Source: an uncultured Bacteroidales bacterium (lineage in GTDB: Bacteria > Bacteroidota > Bacteroidia > Bacteroidales > UBA932). Taken from it: DNA of 64,000 bases. Where the stretch lies: NCBI GenBank assembly GCA_900541925.1, contig UQMB01000013.1, forward strand, positions 1-64,000, in the 5' to 3' direction. Position numbers and translations under genes: made by a program. Below the pieces are notes generated by a model. It ran no database searches. It was given only the letters and a program-made list of their open reading frames with translations, and was not told where the DNA came from. This document shows, in pieces, positions 24,071-32,893 of this stretch (its first letter is position 1; each line of letters starts with the position of its first letter).

Positions 24071-25078
24071 CTATTTTTCTTCCTTTTGGGCCCATTCCCA
24101 AGAATAGAGCAGAGATTCCACCTGACGCAGGTATTGCCTCTTGTCATAGCGCGGGGCATAAACAAAAGCCTCCGCCACTATGATGTCCTTGCCGTCAGGA
24201 CTGTAGAAGGAATGCGACACGAACGGGCCTCCCATATAGTCGTTCTCCACCTCCCACATGCCACGGGTCTGGACTATGTCCCGGCCGCGGTACTTCATGT
24301 ATTCAATCATAGGAGTGAAGAACACGCTGGTAGTCATATAGGTATTGTCGAACATCCCCGGCACGTTCTGCTTGAGAATCTCGTTGCGGTGCCGGATGAT
24401 GTTGGCGGAAGAGAACGGATGATCCCTCTCCGCAGGATAGCGATAGACGAATACATCCTGATACACATACTGCTTGTCATCGGCTATCCAATAGAAATCC
24501 GGACTGGCCTTCTTGAGTTTATAGCCCACAGGGAAATGCGGTGCACCCCCGAACTCCGAGGCCACGCTCTCGTAGAGGCTCTTCTCCTCATAGAGAAGAG
24601 TGTTGCGTATCACCCTGTCGCGCTCGGCCTGCTCTATGGTGCGCACGATAAGGCTGCCCTTCTTCTTCAGAAGCTCCACAGCCCCGTCGGCATCATACGC
24701 CGCCACCTGTATCACACACTGCGGTCTGGACCAGACGTCCTTGCGGAAGAACACGCCGGCGGAGTCGATCTGCGGATCGATCTTGAACACCACCACATTG
24801 CGATGTATCCTGAAGATGTCGGAATCAAACCCGGCAGGAGTCACATTGACAAGCGTATACAGCGGTTCACGCTGAGCAAGATACGGGCACTCGGCGGCAA
24901 GGAGCTCCCGGGTGGCGTTGCCGACGGCGCCCTCCCAGTCGGCCCGTCCAATCACCACGAGCACTTCCCCCGCCTTGCCGCTGACACTCGGGAGAAGGGC
25001 CTTGGTGCCACCCTTACAACCTGTCAGACAAGCCGCAAGAAGAGTGGCGAGAAGAAAAAAGTTGCAAAATCTTTTCAT
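24071..25078 (-). CDS. DUF4837 family lipoprotein
   Basis: A 335-residue protein with a lipoprotein signal peptide (LATLLAACLTGCKGG, lipobox Cys at 21). It contains SGKAGEVLVVIGRADWEGAV near the start, and TSVFFTPMIEYMKYRGRDIV and TRGMWEVENDYMGGPFVSHS later, the conserved blocks of DUF4837, an envelope lipoprotein family nearly confined to Bacteroidetes. Function is unknown. It follows rseP by 12 nt and ends the dxr-rseP transcript, hinting at a role in envelope maintenance. Confidence 0.88.
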   Translation of the reverse strand: MKRFCNFFLLATLLAACLTGCKGGTKALLPSVSGKAGEVLVVIGRADWEGAVGNATRELLAAECPYLAQREPLYTLVNVTPAGFDSDIFRIHRNVVVFKIDPQIDSAGVFFRKDVWSRPQCVIQVAAYDADGAVELLKKKGSLIVRTIEQAERDRVIRNTLLYEEKSLYESVASEFGGAPHFPVGYKLKKASPDFYWIADDKQYVYQDVFVYRYPAERDHPFSSANIIRHRNEILKQNVPGMFDNTYMTTSVFFTPMIEYMKYRGRDIVQTRGMWEVENDYMGGPFVSHSFYSPDGKDIIVAEAFVYAPRYDKRQYLRQVESLLYSWEWAQKEEK

Positions 25079-25090
25079 CGTATCAATGAG

Positions 25091-26386
25091 TTATAATATT
25101 CTCGTCAAATCATTTCCGAAAGCCAGGAACATCAGCGCGAAAAGCAGCGCCATCCCTATCACCTGTGCCACCACGAGGAACTTCTCGCCAGGCTTGCGCC
25201 CGGTAAGTATCTCATAGAGCGTGAACAGGATATGCCCGCCGTCGAGCGCCGGAATCGGGATGAGGTTCATCACCGCGAGCATTATGGAGAGCAACGCCAG
25301 GATGTTGATGAACCGGTACCAGTCCCAGGTGGACGGGAACACCTGGCCTATCGCGATGAAGCTTCCCACGGACTTGTATGCCCCCGTAGAAGGGCGCACC
25401 AGCAGACCGAGATCCCTCACATACCCTCCTATCGTGCTTCCTGTCAACTTGATGCCGGCGGGGATGGCGCTCAGCAGGCTGTAGTGCTTCACTTTCACGG
25501 AAGGCATCTGCATATACACCCCGATGCGGCCTGAAGTATCGACCCGCACCGGTACGGAAAGGGTGTCTCCTCCCCTGACGACGGTAGCCGCGACAAGGCT
25601 GTCCTTCATCCCGGCGAGCACCGGTCTGGAATCTTGGAGATACTCCACCCCGGTCCCTCCGAAAGCGATGATCCTGTCCCCGCGGCGCAGCCCGGAAGAA
25701 GCGTTGGGCCCGGCGGCTATGGAATCCACGACGAACGGCACGGCAAGGTCGAACATCATCGGGGAATTGAGCACCTGCCCTATCCGGGCCTGGTCCACAT
25801 AGATGTCAAGGGTGTCCGTCCCGCGCAGGACCGTCGCCTTCCGGACATCCCGGCGGGCCAGATCCGCCTGAAGCATGGCGAAATTCTCCGGCACATATTC
25901 GTCAAACTTCAGGATCCTGTCCCCCGTGCGGAAACCCATCTCATAGGCGAGGTCATTGACATATATGCGGCTATCACTGTTATCTACATACGACTGCCCC
26001 CACGAGGCCATTATCAATATATAGGCAAGCACGGCGAATATGAAGTTGTTGAGCACGCCTCCAGCCATCACCAGCAGCCGCTGCCAGGCCGGATGCGAAC
26101 GGAACTCCCACGGCTCGGGCTCCTTGCGCATCTGTTCAAGGTCCATCGACTCGTCGATCATGCCCGAAATCTTGCAATACCCGCCGAAAGGCAGCCAGCC
26201 TATGCCGAACTCGGTGCCGCCCCACTTCCAGCGCACTATGGCCTTGCCTCCGATGTCGAAGAACAGATAGAACTTCTCGACCCGGATGCCGAATATCTTC
26301 GCCCACATGAAATGTCCCAGCTCATGCACGAGGATGAGCAGGGAGAGGGCAAGTATCACTTGCAGAGTCTTAATTAATATAACCAT
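25091..26386 (-). CDS. rseP: RIP metalloprotease RseP (site-2 protease)
   Basis: A 431-residue membrane protease. The zinc motif HELGH (H21, E22, H25) is in the first transmembrane helix. Tandem PDZ-like domains occupy about 125-310 (YEMGFRTGDRILKFDEYVPE, SSGLRRGDRIIAFGGTGVEY). The third zinc-ligand motif NLIPIPALDGGH is near the C-terminus. It cleaves transmembrane anti-sigma factors and remnant signal peptides. It overlaps dxr by 17 nt, the widely conserved dxr-rseP order. Confidence 0.97.
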   Translation of the reverse strand: MVILIKTLQVILALSLLILVHELGHFMWAKIFGIRVEKFYLFFDIGGKAIVRWKWGGTEFGIGWLPFGGYCKISGMIDESMDLEQMRKEPEPWEFRSHPAWQRLLVMAGGVLNNFIFAVLAYILIMASWGQSYVDNSDSRIYVNDLAYEMGFRTGDRILKFDEYVPENFAMLQADLARRDVRKATVLRGTDTLDIYVDQARIGQVLNSPMMFDLAVPFVVDSIAAGPNASSGLRRGDRIIAFGGTGVEYLQDSRPVLAGMKDSLVAATVVRGGDTLSVPVRVDTSGRIGVYMQMPSVKVKHYSLLSAIPAGIKLTGSTIGGYVRDLGLLVRPSTGAYKSVGSFIAIGQVFPSTWDWYRFINILALLSIMLAVMNLIPIPALDGGHILFTLYEILTGRKPGEKFLVVAQVIGMALLFALMFLAFGNDLTRIL

Positions 26387-27521
26387 CAGCTATGGATGCT
26401 ATCTCCTTGTTGGTCTGGAATATGTCGTCAAGCCCCGGATTCGGGGCAAAATTCAGGCCAGCCAGGCAGCGCTCGTTGATCTTCGCGATGTCGTAGAACC
26501 CTATCAGTCCCTTGAGGTATGCAGCCACCGCCACCTCGTTGGCCGCGTTGAGGGCGCACGGCGCATTGCCGCCACGGCGTATGGCCTCATACGCCAGTTC
26601 CAGACAAGGGAAACGCTTCAGGTCCGGAGCCTCGAAAGTAAGCTGCCCCAGCGAAGCGAAATCGAGCTTGCGGTTGCCTACGGTAAGCCGCGACGGAAAG
26701 CCCAAGGCGAAGCCTATCGGCTCGCGCATGTCCGGGCAGCCCAGCTGCGCTATCACCGCCCCGTCCACGAACTCCACCATGGAATGCACGACCGACTCCG
26801 GGTGCACCACGACATTGATGCGCTCAGGGCTGATGTCAAAAAGCCATTTGGCCTCGATAACCTCGAAACCCTTGTTCATCATCGTGGCCGAGTCTATGGT
26901 CACCTTGGAGCCCATGTTCCAGTTGGGGTGTTTGAGCGCGTCCGCAGCCGTGGCGGCTGCAATCCTGGCCCTGTCCCAAGTGCGGAACGGCCCGCCGGAG
27001 GCGGTAAGGTGGATCTTCTCGACCTCGTTGCCCTGAGCGGCGAGCAGGCACTGGAATATCGCCGAATGCTCCGAATCAACGGGCAGGATCACGGCCCCGT
27101 GACTCCGCATCGTACCTGTGACCAGCTCTCCGGCCGCGACAAGGGTCTCCTTGTTGGCGAGCGCCACTATCTTGCCGGCCTCAAGCGCCGCAAGCGTCGG
27201 CCGCAGGCCGCTGAACCCCACCATCGCCCCCACAACGATGTCGACGGAAGGCATCCGCACAAGGTCGCACAGGCTGTCAACCCCCGACCATACCTTGAAC
27301 CCCCGCGGCTGAAGGGCGTCCGCGACCTCGCGGTATCTGGAATCGTCACAGATCACCACATTCGCGGCGTCAAACTCTATCGCCTGGCTGACAAGCAGAT
27401 CGGCGCTTCTGCGCGCCGATATCAGCTCCACCTCAAAGAGATCCGGATGCTGCCTTATCACATCAAGCGTCTGGGTGCCGATCGAGCCGGTAGAGCCAAG
27501 TATAGCTATCTTTCTTTTCAA
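26370..27521 (-). CDS. dxr: 1-deoxy-D-xylulose 5-phosphate reductoisomerase
   Basis: A 383-residue enzyme of the MEP pathway. It converts DXP to 2-C-methyl-D-erythritol 4-phosphate with NADPH in the cytosol. Seen: the NADPH motif ILGSTGSIGTQTLDVI at the start, LANKETLVAAGELV, the metal and substrate region LPVDSEHSAIFQ, TASGGPFR, NWNMGSKVTIDSATMMNKGF and HPESVVHSMVEFVDGAVIAQ. A TTG start at 27521 (MKRKIAIL) is preferred because it gives the normal N-terminus and avoids overlap; an ATG at 27581 would overlap the upstream M23 gene by 49 nt. It is the target of fosmidomycin. Confidence 0.97.
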   Translation of the reverse strand: MKRKIAILGSTGSIGTQTLDVIRQHPDLFEVELISARRSADLLVSQAIEFDAANVVICDDSRYREVADALQPRGFKVWSGVDSLCDLVRMPSVDIVVGAMVGFSGLRPTLAALEAGKIVALANKETLVAAGELVTGTMRSHGAVILPVDSEHSAIFQCLLAAQGNEVEKIHLTASGGPFRTWDRARIAAATAADALKHPNWNMGSKVTIDSATMMNKGFEVIEAKWLFDISPERINVVVHPESVVHSMVEFVDGAVIAQLGCPDMREPIGFALGFPSRLTVGNRKLDFASLGQLTFEAPDLKRFPCLELAYEAIRRGGNAPCALNAANEVAVAAYLKGLIGFYDIAKINERCLAGLNFAPNPGLDDIFQTNKEIASIADGYIN

Positions 27522-27532
27522 AATATCGTCTT

Positions 27533-28390
27533 TTAGAAACTTATAAACTGGGAAGGATTGAGCGGGTGCCCGTTGTGCCACAGTTCGAAATGCAAGTGAC
27601 CCTTGCCGGAAACGGCGTCCACACCCCCGGAGAGGGCGATCGGAGTCCCGGCCTTGACGTCGTCTCCCGGACGCTTGAGGGTCTTGCTGTTGCTGCCGTA
27701 GATGCTGATGAGATTGTTCTTGTGCTGCACCATCACGACATACTCCAGCTCATCGTTCCAGCCGCTGTATATCACGACCCCGTCAAGCACTGCGCTCACT
27801 ATGGTGCCCGGAGGAGTGACGATGTCAACCCCGGGATGGGTAACGCTGTCAAAGCCCTCGGAGACCACTCCCTTGACAGGAGTGAAGAAGTGAAGCCCCT
27901 CGACCGGGAGGGACTTGGAGGCGGCGTTGCCCGCGCTGACCCCGAACTTCTCCTCCTTCTGCACGGTCTCCCGCAGCACCGAATCACGCCGCGCAAGTTC
28001 CTCGGCAGATTTGTCCGAGAGGTATCTCAGCGAGTTGCCGTCGATCAGGCTGTCCAGGCTGAGGGTGCTCTCCCCCGCAAGCACACGGGAAAGGTTCTCG
28101 GCGTAGAGGTGCCAGCGTGTGACGGAACTCTGCAGGGAATCGACCTTGATGGCGTTGGCCAGGGCCGTCCGCTTGAAGTTGGCGTCAGGATACCCGGGAA
28201 TCGTCAGCTTCAGCGGGGTGAACGCCACGATGCAGTATATCAGGAGGACAAAGACCACCACCGCGGTCACGGCGAAATAAACGAAACGCGGCTTCGTGAA
28301 CAGCACCGTGCGGATGCTCCTGTGAGTATCATTGTCCACAAGCAGCAGCCTGTAGACCTTATGTCTGCCGTCCGGATTTTGTCGTCCCAT
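27533..28390 (-). CDS. Membrane-anchored M23 family metallopeptidase
   Basis: A 285-residue protein with a short basic cytoplasmic N-terminus, one transmembrane helix (about 36-57), a coiled-coil-like linker (about 72-150) and a C-terminal LytM domain (about 165-285) with zinc ligands H185 and D189 (THPGVDIVTPPG) and the HLH motif (H265, H267). All ligands are intact, so it is probably an active peptidoglycan endopeptidase. Only 23 nt separate its start from the divergent ruvX. It heads the operon into dxr, rseP and the DUF4837 gene. Confidence 0.92.
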   Translation of the reverse strand: MGRQNPDGRHKVYRLLLVDNDTHRSIRTVLFTKPRFVYFAVTAVVVFVLLIYCIVAFTPLKLTIPGYPDANFKRTALANAIKVDSLQSSVTRWHLYAENLSRVLAGESTLSLDSLIDGNSLRYLSDKSAEELARRDSVLRETVQKEEKFGVSAGNAASKSLPVEGLHFFTPVKGVVSEGFDSVTHPGVDIVTPPGTIVSAVLDGVVIYSGWNDELEYVVMVQHKNNLISIYGSNSKTLKRPGDDVKAGTPIALSGGVDAVSGKGHLHFELWHNGHPLNPSQFISF

Positions 28391-28413
28391 ACTTTTTACT
28401 TAATTTCGCAGTG

Positions 28414-28836
28414 ATGAAAAGGTCAATCGGGATAGACTACGGCAAAGCCAGAGTTGGGGTCGCTGTCAGCGATCCGCTCGGCATCTTCGCGTCTCCGTCA
28501 GAGACCGTTCCTTCTGCAAAGATAATAGAATATCTCCAAAATTACTCCCGCACCGAGAGCATCGGGGTCTTCGTGGTCGGCTATCCGCTCAACCTCAACG
28601 GAGCCCCCGCGCAGTGCGCCCCGGACGTGGACAGATTCCTCAAGCAGCTCCAGAAAGCCTTCCCGGACACGCCGATAGCCCTGGAGGACGAGAGATTCAC
28701 ATCGGTGCTGGCACACAGGGCGATGATTGACGGCGGGATGAAGAAAAGCGACAGGAGGGACAAGAATTCGGTGGACAAGATCAGCGCGGCAATAATTTTG
28801 CAGAGCTATCTCGACAAGCAAAAAAATCAACGATGA
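28414..28836 (+). CDS. ruvX: Putative Holliday junction resolvase / pre-16S rRNA nuclease YqgF
   Basis: A 140-residue RNase H-fold nuclease. Motifs: SIGIDYGKARVGVAVSDPLG (catalytic Asp in GIDYG), FVVGYPLNLNG, LEDERFTSVLAHRAM and RRDKNSVDKISAAIILQSYL (final acidic residue). In E. coli the homologue matures the 5' end of 16S rRNA. A GTG directly precedes the ATG; ATG at 28414 is used. It overlaps def by 4 nt. Confidence 0.95.
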   Translation: MKRSIGIDYGKARVGVAVSDPLGIFASPSETVPSAKIIEYLQNYSRTESIGVFVVGYPLNLNGAPAQCAPDVDRFLKQLQKAFPDTPIALEDERFTSVLAHRAMIDGGMKKSDRRDKNSVDKISAAIILQSYLDKQKNQR

Positions 28837-29387
28837 TACAGCCTATATACCTCTACGGTTCCGGGGTGCTGCGCGAAGTCGCCGCCCCCGCAGACCTCAA
28901 CGACAAAGAAGGCATCTCCACCCTCGTGACTGACCTCTGGGAGACCCTCGCGGCCTCGGAGGGCTGCGGGCTGGCTGCACCCCAGATCGGGGACAGCAGA
29001 AGAGTCGCCGTGGTGGACGGAGACATAATGTCGGACATCTACCCATATCTCAAAGGTTTCAAACGGACATTCATCAACCCCGTCATCCTCTCGGAGAGCG
29101 AAAGCAGCTGCGAGTACGACGAGGGATGCCTGAGCGTCCCGGGGGTCTACGCCGCCGTGCGCAGGCCGGACACGATTGAAGTGGAATACTACGACGAGAA
29201 TCTGGAGAAGAAGGTGGAGAGTTTCGACAAGTTCGCCGCCAGGATGATCCAGCACGAGTTCTCGCATCTGGACGGAGTGCTCTTCACGGACCTTGTGGCC
29301 CCGGTGCGCCGCAAGATGATCTCACGCAAACTGCAGAACATCGCCCGCGGCAAGGTGGGCACAGCATACAAATCCAAAATCAAATAA
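28833..29387 (+). CDS. def: Peptide deformylase
   Basis: A 184-residue enzyme that removes the formyl group from nascent N-terminal Met. The three motifs are present: GCGLAAPQIG (44-53), EGCLS (97-101, metal ligand C99) and QHEFSHLDG (140-148, H141, E142, H145). The residue before the second His is Ser rather than the common Asp, a modest variation outside the ligands. The start overlaps the ruvX stop as ATGA, suggesting translational coupling; the mutase gene follows after 3 nt. Confidence 0.97.
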   Translation: MIQPIYLYGSGVLREVAAPADLNDKEGISTLVTDLWETLAASEGCGLAAPQIGDSRRVAVVDGDIMSDIYPYLKGFKRTFINPVILSESESSCEYDEGCLSVPGVYAAVRRPDTIEVEYYDENLEKKVESFDKFAARMIQHEFSHLDGVLFTDLVAPVRRKMISRKLQNIARGKVGTAYKSKIK

Positions 29388-29390
29388 ATT

Positions 29391-30755
29391 ATGGGAGCTT
29401 TTCACGCATACGACATAAGAGGAATCTACGGCAAGGACTTCGACAAGACCACTGCCTACAAGGTGGGGTATTTCCTCCCTGAACTTCTCAAAGCTGACAA
29501 GGTGCTTGTAGGACGCGACTGCCGCGTCTCATCTCCGGAAATCCACGACGCGCTCATCGAAGGCATCTGCGATGCCGGAGCCGACGCATACGACATCGGA
29601 CTCAGCAGTACGCCTATGGTGTATTTCGGCACGGCCAACTACGGCTTCAAGGCCTCTGTCCAGATCACGGCGAGCCACAACCCGGCCGAATACAACGGCA
29701 TGAAGGTGAGCCGCGAGAACGCCCTGCCGGTAGGCCTCGACAGCGGACTCGGCCAGATCAAGGAATGGATCGAGAGCTCAAGACCGACCCCCGCCGCGGC
29801 AAAGCGCGGCACCGTGCACGAGATGGACATCCACGCGGACTACATCAACTTCATGAAGAAATTCAAGGGCGACTACAGCAAGCTCAAGCTCGCCTTTGAC
29901 CTGTCCAACGGAATGGCCAACCTCTTCGCCAGGGAAATCTACGGAGACGCGCCGGAGTATATCTTCGACACCATCGACGGCCGCTTCCCGAACCACGAGC
30001 CGAACCCTCTGGTAGCCAAGAACGTGGAGCCGCTCAAGGAGCTGGTGCGCCGCAGCGGGGCCGATGTCGGCATCATCTACGACGGAGACGCGGACAGGGT
30101 GATGTTCGTCGACGACAAGGCGAGATTCATCGCCCCAGACCTCATCATAGCCCTCATGGCCCTGTACTTCTGCGACGAGAGAGGGGCCAGGAACCCGCGC
30201 GTCCTCCAGGAAATACGCAGTTCCAAGGCTGTGGGAGAGTTCCTTGAGAAATACGGCGCGGACCTGCACACCTGGAAGGTGGGGCGCGCATTCGCCGCTC
30301 CCAAGCTCCGCGAGATAGACGGACTCTGGGGAGGAGAACTTGCCGGGCACTACTACTTCAAGGACTTCTTCTACTCCGACAGCGGCCTGCTCTCCTCCAT
30401 GATCGTCCTGCGCATCGTATCCAGACTCAAGGAGCAAGGCATCAAGCTCAGCGACCAGATAGACTCGATGACCAGATACTTCAACTCCGGCGAGATCAAC
30501 TTCAAGCTCGAAGACAAGGCCGGAGCGATGAAAGCCGTGTGCGACCACTTCACGGCCCAGGAGAAACCTCTCAAGGTGATGGATTTCGACGGATACCGTC
30601 TCGAGTATCCGGACTGGTGGTTCAACATCCGCCCGTCCAACACCGAACCGTACCTGCGCTTCATCTGCGAAGCCCGCACCGAAGAGATGCTGCGGAGCAA
30701 GGTCGATGAAACGGTGCGCCTGCTGGAGAGAGATTTCGGAGCTGTGAGGTCATAA
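29391..30755 (+). CDS. manB: Phosphomannomutase/phosphoglucomutase
   Basis: A 454-residue alpha-D-phosphohexomutase. It has the phosphoserine loop TASHNPAEYNGMK (S95), the metal loop IYDGDADRVMF (about 227-237), the sugar-specificity loop GGELAGHYYF and the phosphate-binding RPSNTEPYLRF near the C-terminus. It interconverts mannose- or glucose-6-phosphate and 1-phosphate for polysaccharide and nucleotide-sugar synthesis. Which sugar is preferred cannot be told. The stop and the next gene's start share TAATG. Confidence 0.95.
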   Translation: MGAFHAYDIRGIYGKDFDKTTAYKVGYFLPELLKADKVLVGRDCRVSSPEIHDALIEGICDAGADAYDIGLSSTPMVYFGTANYGFKASVQITASHNPAEYNGMKVSRENALPVGLDSGLGQIKEWIESSRPTPAAAKRGTVHEMDIHADYINFMKKFKGDYSKLKLAFDLSNGMANLFAREIYGDAPEYIFDTIDGRFPNHEPNPLVAKNVEPLKELVRRSGADVGIIYDGDADRVMFVDDKARFIAPDLIIALMALYFCDERGARNPRVLQEIRSSKAVGEFLEKYGADLHTWKVGRAFAAPKLREIDGLWGGELAGHYYFKDFFYSDSGLLSSMIVLRIVSRLKEQGIKLSDQIDSMTRYFNSGEINFKLEDKAGAMKAVCDHFTAQEKPLKVMDFDGYRLEYPDWWFNIRPSNTEPYLRFICEARTEEMLRSKVDETVRLLERDFGAVRS

Positions 30756-31828
30756 TGAAAGCACAGCTCCCGATAATCGCCCTCATACTGCCCTCAATCC
30801 TATATGCCCAGCAGACAGTTCCTGCCGGGTGGGCAGCGCTTTCCGGCCCGGACTCGACCATCAGGCAGCTGGTCGCCCCGCCGTCGGTGTCGATGATACC
30901 GGAAGACTACATCACCGAGCCTGGTGCGTTCAAGAGAGGCAACGGTGCCCCGGTAGACACCCTGGACATCGGAGACGGATATCTGCAGATCATCCTCAAC
31001 GATGACTACACCTGGAGATATGTCAAGAACCACAAGAAGATAGCCCAATCCGGCATATTCATTGACTCATGGACGGAGAACACCATCAACCCGTACCTCG
31101 GGGTGAACCTGTCAGACCTGCCGTACAGGAGCTCCATCTGTCTGGTCGACTCGGTCAGCAGTTTCGTGTGCCCGCACGTCGGGCAGGTATATTCCAAGTT
31201 CGGATACAGGCGCAGACGACGCCATCAGGGAGTGGATCTCCCCCTGCCGACCGGGACGCCGATAAACGTGGCCTTCGACGGCAGGATACGCTACTCAAGT
31301 TATGTCAAAGGCTATGGCAATCTGGTGATAGTCCGCCACGAAAACGGGCTGGAGACATTCTACGGCCACCTCTCCAAGAGGCTCGCGGAACCGGGGCAAT
31401 GGGTAAGAGCCGGAGAAGTCATCGGGCTCGGAGGTTCGACCGGGCGCTCGTCCGGGCCGCACCTGCACTTCGAGACCCGTTACAAAGGCTACGCCTTCGA
31501 CCCGCAGTGGATAGTGGATTTCGAGAAGGGCGAATTGCGCAAAAACGTGTTCGTGCTGCGCCGCAGCTACCTCGACCCGTCATCCCGATATGTACCTGAA
31601 TCAATCGACGAAGAGGAGGAAATCTACGCCACCGACGAGAAAATCATCGAGGAGGAGAAGCGCATAGCGGCAGAGAAAGCCGCCGAGAAATGGCACACCG
31701 TCCGCTCCGGAGAGACCATCTCCGGCATAGCGCACAAGTACGGCAAGAGCCTGTCCACCATCAAGAAACTGAACCCTGGCCTGAACATCGACAGGATCCG
31801 TCCCGGCCAGAAGATCAGGGTCAACTGA
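30755..31828 (+). CDS. Secreted M23 metallopeptidase with C-terminal LysM domain
   Basis: A 357-residue protein with a signal peptide (about 1-18, ending LYAQQ). The LytM domain (about 140-255) has ligands H157 and D161 (RRHQGVDLPLPTG) and the HLH motif H236/H238 (SSGPHLHFETRY). After a charged Glu-rich linker (about 285-310) comes one LysM (WHTVRSGETISGIAHKYGKS to IRPGQKIRVN) that binds peptidoglycan. It probably cuts peptide cross-links during growth or division. It is translationally coupled to the mutase gene and is the last gene before a terminator. Confidence 0.93.
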   Translation: MKAQLPIIALILPSILYAQQTVPAGWAALSGPDSTIRQLVAPPSVSMIPEDYITEPGAFKRGNGAPVDTLDIGDGYLQIILNDDYTWRYVKNHKKIAQSGIFIDSWTENTINPYLGVNLSDLPYRSSICLVDSVSSFVCPHVGQVYSKFGYRRRRRHQGVDLPLPTGTPINVAFDGRIRYSSYVKGYGNLVIVRHENGLETFYGHLSKRLAEPGQWVRAGEVIGLGGSTGRSSGPHLHFETRYKGYAFDPQWIVDFEKGELRKNVFVLRRSYLDPSSRYVPESIDEEEEIYATDEKIIEEEKRIAAEKAAEKWHTVRSGETISGIAHKYGKSLSTIKKLNPGLNIDRIRPGQKIRVN

Positions 31829-31837
31829 CACAAGTGA

Positions 31838-31879
31838 AAGTGCCCGTGGCGATGCATTTGCATTGAGCCCCGGGCACTT
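31838..31879. terminator. Bidirectional terminator between convergent genes
   Basis: AAGTGCCCG (31838-31846) and CGGGCACTT (31871-31879) form a 9-bp stem with an inner ATGCATTTGCAT hairpin. It lies between the convergent M23/LysM and GH43 genes. T-runs are short. Confidence 0.55.
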
Positions 31880-31909
31880 CCGCCTGTATACAGGATACAG
31901 CCAGGTAAA

Positions 31910-32893
31910 CTATTTGATTTCCCTCAAGACTTTCAGCGTCTCGCCAGTGTCTTCGAGTTCGTAGATTTTAGGGTGAGTCTCTCCCCAATAAGGTGCGTGC
32001 AGGGCAAGCATCAGACGGCCGTCGAAAGTGCGGAATATCATCCCGTGGCCGGCGTTGACCAGCAGCGCCTCGTCCTGCTGGCGCCACGGCCCGGCTATCT
32101 TGCCGGAATCGGAGATGGCGACGCCGCAGCTGTTGTTGGTGGTCCAGATCATATAGAGTTTGCCGGTCTTCCCCATGCAGAGATAAGGCCCGTCCGTCAC
32201 ATAGCCGCTGCCGTCCGGCGGTATCACCTTGCCCCAGCTGTGGTTGACATAGCTCGCGCGGAAGAGGTTCTTCGGTTCACCGTCCATATCAGACAGGTCA
32301 TCCTTGAGGCGCACATATCCCACGGCGCCGTCCGTAACCTGCACCCATTCATGGCAATACACCATATAAGGCACGCCGTCATCCACCCATAGGGTCCCGT
32401 CAATGGTCATCATGTCCGACGGAAGCGTCGCATGCGGCGCGAATGTCCTGAACGGCCCGTAAGGAGAGTCGGAGACAAGCACCTGGCTACCTCGCATCAC
32501 ACGCCCGGTGTGATACCAGTTGCGCCACTGCTCGGAGAGTTTCTCGCTGGTGTCGAAGGTCTGGAAAAGGTAGTATTTCCCCTTGTAATAATGAAGTTCC
32601 GGAGCCCAGATGCTGTTGATTCTGATGTCGCCCCAGACATCGTCCGGCGCCGTATAGATGATGGTCGGTCCCTCCCAATGTATGAGATCCTTGCTCTTGT
32701 AGCTCTTGACGCTCCTGCCGGCAGGGCCCACCATGATATATTCCTTGGATACGGGGTCGGCAAGCACGCAATTGTCCCTCCAGTGAAGCTGGTCAAGGGT
32801 GTAGGTGCCGTATTGTTGTCTTCCCGGCTGCGCATCCAGGCAGACGGGCAGGCAGAGCAGGGCTGCTGCCAACAGGATGATGCTATTCTTCAT
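31910..32893 (-). CDS. Glycoside hydrolase family 43 protein
   Basis: A 327-residue exported protein with a signal peptide (MKNSIILLAAALLCLPVCLD). The five-bladed propeller signatures are visible: HWRDNCVLADPVSKEYIMVG (catalytic-base Asp region), NSIWAPELHYYKGKYYLFQT (pKa-modulating region), DGTLWVDDGVPYMVYCHEWV (general-acid Glu in CHEW) and HGMIFRTFDGRLMLALHAPY. GH43 enzymes act on arabinose- or xylose-containing glycans; the subfamily and substrate are not assignable. The start at 32893 is chosen for its signal peptide and overlaps the CNNM gene by 11 nt. It is not within a polysaccharide locus, which is unusual for the family. Confidence 0.85.
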   Translation of the reverse strand: MKNSIILLAAALLCLPVCLDAQPGRQQYGTYTLDQLHWRDNCVLADPVSKEYIMVGPAGRSVKSYKSKDLIHWEGPTIIYTAPDDVWGDIRINSIWAPELHYYKGKYYLFQTFDTSEKLSEQWRNWYHTGRVMRGSQVLVSDSPYGPFRTFAPHATLPSDMMTIDGTLWVDDGVPYMVYCHEWVQVTDGAVGYVRLKDDLSDMDGEPKNLFRASYVNHSWGKVIPPDGSGYVTDGPYLCMGKTGKLYMIWTTNNSCGVAISDSGKIAGPWRQQDEALLVNAGHGMIFRTFDGRLMLALHAPYWGETHPKIYELEDTGETLKVLREIK

